This document shows, piece after piece, positions 59,448 through 64,000 of a stretch of 64,000 nt of DNA. The stretch spans positions 3,038,001-3,102,000 of the forward strand of contig JAECYW010000006.1 in NCBI GenBank assembly GCA_023014335.1, written 5' to 3'. A model generated the notes under the pieces. That model ran no database searches. It saw only the letters and a list, made by a program, of their open reading frames with translations, and was not told the origin of the DNA. Origin of the DNA: Galerina marginata (Eukaryota > Basidiomycota > Agaricomycetes > Agaricales > Galerinaceae). The translations under genes and the position numbers were made by a program. Positions within the stretch are counted from its first letter, which is position 1. Each line of letters opens with the position of its first letter.

Positions 59448-62400
59448 AATGCCGCTTGATCGATTTCTATTTCCTACCGACTCAAAGAATGCGTCCACCC
59501 TGGCCCTTTCAAGTAGTTTATTAAGTACTCAAAACTCATCCTTGTTTACATTTCATATAGCCCGTGTCCTAAAAAAAAAGGAGGAAGAGCTGTGGGCAAG
59601 AGCAGAGTGGATTCATGGTAAGTGTGGCATCCGCCGACTGGACTACATGGAAATCGACTTGGAAACCAACAGATGGGCTAGAAAGACATCAAGAACATCA
59701 CATTATTGTTTTGCGAACTTTCACTGTGCATCATTCAGAGTATACTCTGGAGGCTCGAAATACCTCAGCTGCTTGATTGGTGTCTCGAATATGATATGAA
59801 ACGAAATAAATTTTTGCTGACTACATTGTGATATGACACCTTCCGACTCCAAGCATGCCCGGAGCTGACATGACCCGCAATAGCTGGGAGGTAGACTTGC
59901 GAGGAGACCGTATCAGTACACGTATAAAAAAACGAAAACCGGAACGTACTTTCATGAGAGCCTTGGAGTCATCACCCATCTAATGCTTAAATCCATGGCC
60001 TTCTGGGAACACCGAATACACATAAATGGAGTAGCAGCACCAATCCTAAGTCAACTTGAAGGTGAGACGAGGTGAGACAAGAAGATACAAAAGACGAAGC
60101 TTGACGCTTACCAGCGGTCAATGCCAGAGATTTTTTTTTTTTGCGTCGGCAGGTGGATAAGTCGCTTCGACATACTCGGTAACCCATGTAACAAGGTGAT
60201 CCTTGCAGGTATCCCTGATGATTTGGCGAGGAAGGTCGGGAGACAAGAATCATGGATGTCCACACGTGGAAGGCCATGCGTGCATAGCTTGAATTCAAGA
60301 ATTTAATTTGAGGTCGTAGATCAAGACAGATATAAAGAAAGGCATACCGAGATATTAAAAATTATTCCGTACTAGTAGTCATCCCAAAGTGACGTTTTCC
60401 CCACTGCTTCGAAAAGTACTTCAGTACGTCGGTGGGCTCTATGGGCAGCGTCACCGTTATCTAGATAGCTCCAATATACATCGCCAACAAATCCACCAAA
60501 AAAACCAAGTCAGAAGCCGTCGTTCAGACATGACATATGATGTAAAAATGCTTGAGCACGTTGAGGAGCAACGCGGTGCGTGCGGTGGTCGACTGGCGTC
60601 TTTTGAGATACTCTCCGCAACATATGCGAGGAAACGTGCAGAAAGCTAATTAGTTGCTTTTGCTTCGTTTTCTAAGTCGGCCGTGCTGTCGACCGCAATT
60701 GGATATGGATAAATTCATCCCAGTGGACCTCTTCAGCGATCTATCCGACGGTTGGGGTAAACGCAGGGATGGGAATCTACATGAGGCAAACGGTTGGAAA
60801 TGAATTACATGCACAAGAAAGCGACGACTCACTCTTATTTGTACGAGGGTAAGAATCAAAGGATGTGTAGCAGTAGCTGGAGCATGGAGGATATGTCCAT
60901 TGGGTACAGCCATATTGGTGTTGAGCTCGATGCGAGAGACGATGAATTCTTCTCTGGCTAAGGGTGCGAGGATGTCGAAATTATTGGCGGAGGCTGGCAA
61001 CAGTGTTGGCAATAGATGAGGACCAGTTAGAAGCTGAAATTCCTTTCAGCTTCGTCCGAGAAGTGGGTCCGTCCAAGACGTTAGCTGAAAACGGCGCACC
61101 TCGTATTCTTTTTGGGTGTGAGACAAGATTGAGCTGGGGTATACCACCATTTGTACTACTGGCCATGTCTGCTCGTCGTCTTGCTTATTCCAATATCCGC
61201 ATCCTTGTCGCTTTGGCCTTCCGCGATCATACCCCGTCGTGCGAGTGTTCATCAACATATGGTGTCCAGGCTTTGAAGGTAAATCGTGAGGTGGTTATTC
61301 TAGAGTCAGAATCGTTGCGAGCGAGAACTTACCGGCAGCCAGCGGCGATAGCAATCGCACCAGCAGGGTTCCACAGCAGCCTGGCCGTTATTCCCGCCCC
61401 CTCATCATCGCCTGCAGCGTTTCCGCCTCTCCCTTACAGTTGTATCCGGTATAATGCGTCGTTTCGCTGTGTTGACGGCAGGTCAGGACGTGGTTGACCT
61501 CGCAGCGGCGTTGGCTTCGTGGCATTAACTAAACGTGGTTGTGAATGAAGTTGCAGAAGAAGCAGATGTGGCGTGGCGTTGGCCAACAAGCATCAAATCC
61601 AGAGAGCAAGGCGAAGACAGAACTGAGCGGCTTATTCCCATGTGACCTTTAGGGAAACCGTGTTTGTTTCGTTGCACAACCTTTTACAGCTGAAGGCAAA
61701 ACGATAGGCCACCCAAGATCAAGGTATATGCAGCCGAAATGATCCGGACCTGCCCATCAATTTCTGGAGCTACCAAAAAAGCTCGGCTATCACGTCGGGT
61801 ACGATTTTGAGGACTTGGACCTGTCTATGTTTTGATCTGAGGTGGCCTATCGTTTTGCCTTCAGCTGTAATTGAAGTTCCATTTCGTTGACGTCGGCAGA
61901 TTTAGATTCGACCTTCAACGTGTATTTTCTGATTGGAAGGCTTTATAAAGACCTGGCACATATACCAACTGCAGTCACTGCACCTCTCTTGAGGCTGGGC
62001 CGAGGTCGACTTTTGCCACAAGATCACGTGTGGCAAAAGTCGGTGCCAGAACAGTTATGTATGCACGACTAGCGAGAGCGCACACAGACACGGGCAAGCT
62101 GAAGCAGGGAGTTGATGGTAAAAGCAGCATTGCAGCATCATATTGAACAAATTACGATGGCACATATTTCGATAGATTTCGATGGCCCATCCGCATGCCC
62201 TAGGGCAAGTCACCAAGCTCGTCGGCGACCGCCCGCGAAATTTAAGGGGGAGGTCACAAAACCGCTGTGACCTGCAGCAAAGGAGGGCCAAAGGGTCTCC
62301 TTGACGATTCAGCATTTAATTATTTTTTATACCGAGCTCGAGCGATTCAATGTTAAGTAAGTAGATGAACCCAGAATCGACATGTCAATGCATCCAGAAA

Positions 62401-62572
62401 ACCTACATACACCTAACCTAAGTGTTCTTCTGAGCCATTGACTAAAGGAGGTTGTGCAAACATCGCCTGTAGTTGATTAATCGGCCATGCGTTTAGGTTC
62501 CAGAATAACAATGTTATCGCATTTAATAATCCTAGGAGGCAGCTCAATTAAGATCACGGCCCATTAAGCAGA
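59448..62572. other. intergenic, no confident gene
   Basis: Frames at 59449-59799, 60964-61497 and minus 59987-60298 lack recognisable domains or convincing splices. The hairpin at 62008-62041 is the only clear structure. Confidence 0.35.
62008..62041. repeat. 34-base hairpin, copy 2 (inverted)
   Basis: GACTTTTGCCACA, loop AGATCACG, TGTGGCAAAAGTC. Reverse complement of 23734-23767 except one loop base. The surrounding sequences are unrelated. Confidence 0.75.
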
Positions 62573-64000
62573 TTAGAGGTCGCTTACTCTGTCAACCGCT
62601 CTCATTACAACAAGTGACTTATCCCATGGCCGCTGGTTTGCGTGGCAGTGGATTTGAGACGCCTTGATAACCTTCACCTTCTGAGACGGCTCTTGATAAA
62701 ACACCCCGGCTCGGAAATCACCAAATGATGAAAAGTGGTTTTTGGAGAGCGGAGCCGGAAGGTATGGGTGGACTGCCACATAGAAATCTTTAATAAAGTA
62801 ATTCCCATGGAAATACGCATGTTGAAAGATTTGTCGGATTTGACCGGGGTGCAAATTGGAACCATCTTTAGGGTCGACTCCAGGGGAGTCATTAAAGTAG
62901 ATCAAACTGTGTCTTTTGGAAATTTGGTAGTCAGTATACTGGACAGCGCTTCTTTCGTATCGGCGGTATATCTCGACAGAGTCACCGCTGAAAAAAACCT
63001 TGGCTTCTGACTTTCTAGCAGGGCAATAGGCAGTGAAAAATGAATCCATGATATCGCGATCGAGGGGACCAAGTGCCGGATGAGAACACTGCCCTGATCC
63101 CTTTTGCTGTGGTAATGCTTCGCTGAGGTCGCGGAGGTTCATATGCATGCGAAATATGGCCCATGATTCTTGGAGTGCAGATGGACAGTGCCTTGATTCC
63201 AGCAAGCGTACCAGACTGGAACGCCGACAAAATGCGCGCGTTGCTGTGTTCTCCATTTCCCCTGCCAACATCACATCAGAAGAGGTATGCTTGGTCGCCC
63301 GATGAATTTACTCACCGATCTTGCAGTTCGTATTCATTTTCTGCAATCTGCCAATCAATCGCTCTAAAAAGAAAGCCCATGTTCCATGGAGTGGACCAAA
63401 GAGCATTAGAATGTCGGGTATGTGAAGTGCATAGTGATGGTTGGGTTTCAGGGTATACTCTGGAAACAGTGTCTGTATTCCGGCAAGGTACCGTCTCATG
63501 TAATAGGTATACTTCTGGGCATGAAACTCCGAGGTGCGTCGCGAAAGTCCCCATGCAAGCGCCATCGCTAGGTCAAGTGTATGTTCAACAATTTGATGGA
63601 AACGGGCATCCTCATTGATATTTCCTGTGGGTTTTCGGAAAGCAAGGGCACGGATGAGGGAGACCGGTATGTCAAATTCAAGTGCTGTTCTCCATTGATC
63701 CGCCTTGAGTTTCCCATGCTCAGGCGATCCAAAGTTTTCCGGAAGAGCGGCTTGCCAAACTGGTCGAAGTGTAACAGCTATTTCTTCTCTGATTTTACTC
63801 AGCGCCTGCTTGGTGATGGCATTTGTACTTATAGTCTCTGAATTTAGATTGTATTGCTGGCCGTCGACCGTGCCTTGGGAGGTTGGATCCCCATAAAAGA
63901 GAGCGCCCAGACCAAAATCTCCTTGACTTGAGCTTGATTCAGTGTTTGTGCGTGACCCGTCTCTGCTCTAGTGGATAGAAAAAATTGAACAAATATGCTG
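62573..64000 (-). CDS. Tnp2/DUF4218-like transposase, partial at window edge
   Basis: Minus-strand frame open to the right edge, so the N-terminal part lies outside the window. Visible from the edge: LPENFGSPEHGKLKADQWRT, DIPVSLIRALAF, EFHAQKYTYYMRRYLAGIQT, KPNHHYALHIPDILMLFGPL, then FLERLIGRLQKMNTNCKIG. A GT/AG intron (63262-63315) links to GEMENTATRAFCRRSSLVRL and a C-terminal part ending at 62573. The ADQW, PNHH and RLIGRLQK features are those of the domain that follows the catalytic region in CACTA/Plavaka-type transposases of basidiomycetes. No decay is visible in this part. Terminal repeats were not found; the left end should lie near 62300-62570. Confidence 0.75.

Overview
This window looks like a gene-sparse, repeat-rich region from the genome of a mushroom-forming basidiomycete (Agaricomycetes). 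Many reading frames join only across introns of about 50-60 bases with GT/AG ends. Several families are typical of that group: a DUF6699-like protein, a MYND zinc-finger protein, an F-box protein, a Tnp2-type transposase, Tad-like LINE debris and a gag-only LTR element. I saw no prokaryotic features, CRISPR array, rRNA or convincing tRNA.

The main structure is a large inverted repeat. The left arm (3266-10396) and right arm (48481-51677) are reverse complements of one another, about 3.2 kb each once a 3.9-kb LINE inside the left arm (5004-8935) is removed. They are almost identical in the stretches compared by eye. Each arm carries about 14 copies of an 18-base motif, GAGAGACNNAGTCAACTC, all in one orientation. 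Between the two motif clusters lies a small gene whose six exons splice in frame to a 117-residue protein with every intron in phase 1. The right arm preserves the empty site of the LINE.

The 38-kb interior (10397-48480) holds intron-rich genes and wrecked DNA. From left to right: an uncharacterised 9-exon-type gene; a short LTR retroelement with GCATA target duplications; a pair of paralogous genes (15.6 kb and 25.4 kb) on either side of a gene for about 1,700 residues with an HxD...H dioxygenase-like region and a chromodomain; a Gln-rich gene with a DUF6532-like C-terminus; a VPS15 kinase pseudogene that keeps introns; two further orphan genes; a 75-residue gene; an F-box gene; and a MYND gene.

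Outside the arms are a DUF6699 gene on the left. On the right are a two-part orphan Agaricomycete protein next to the arm, a truncated dynamin-like GTPase ending in a membrane segment, two small genes, and a Tnp2/DUF4218-type transposase running off the window edge.

The arms plus interior (3266-51677) may be a giant cargo-carrying mobile element or an invertible island. I found no target duplication at its outer ends and no recognisable recombinase inside it, so this remains a hypothesis. A second reading is that each 3.2-kb arm is itself a small mobile unit, since both of its ends carry ACTACG in direct orientation.
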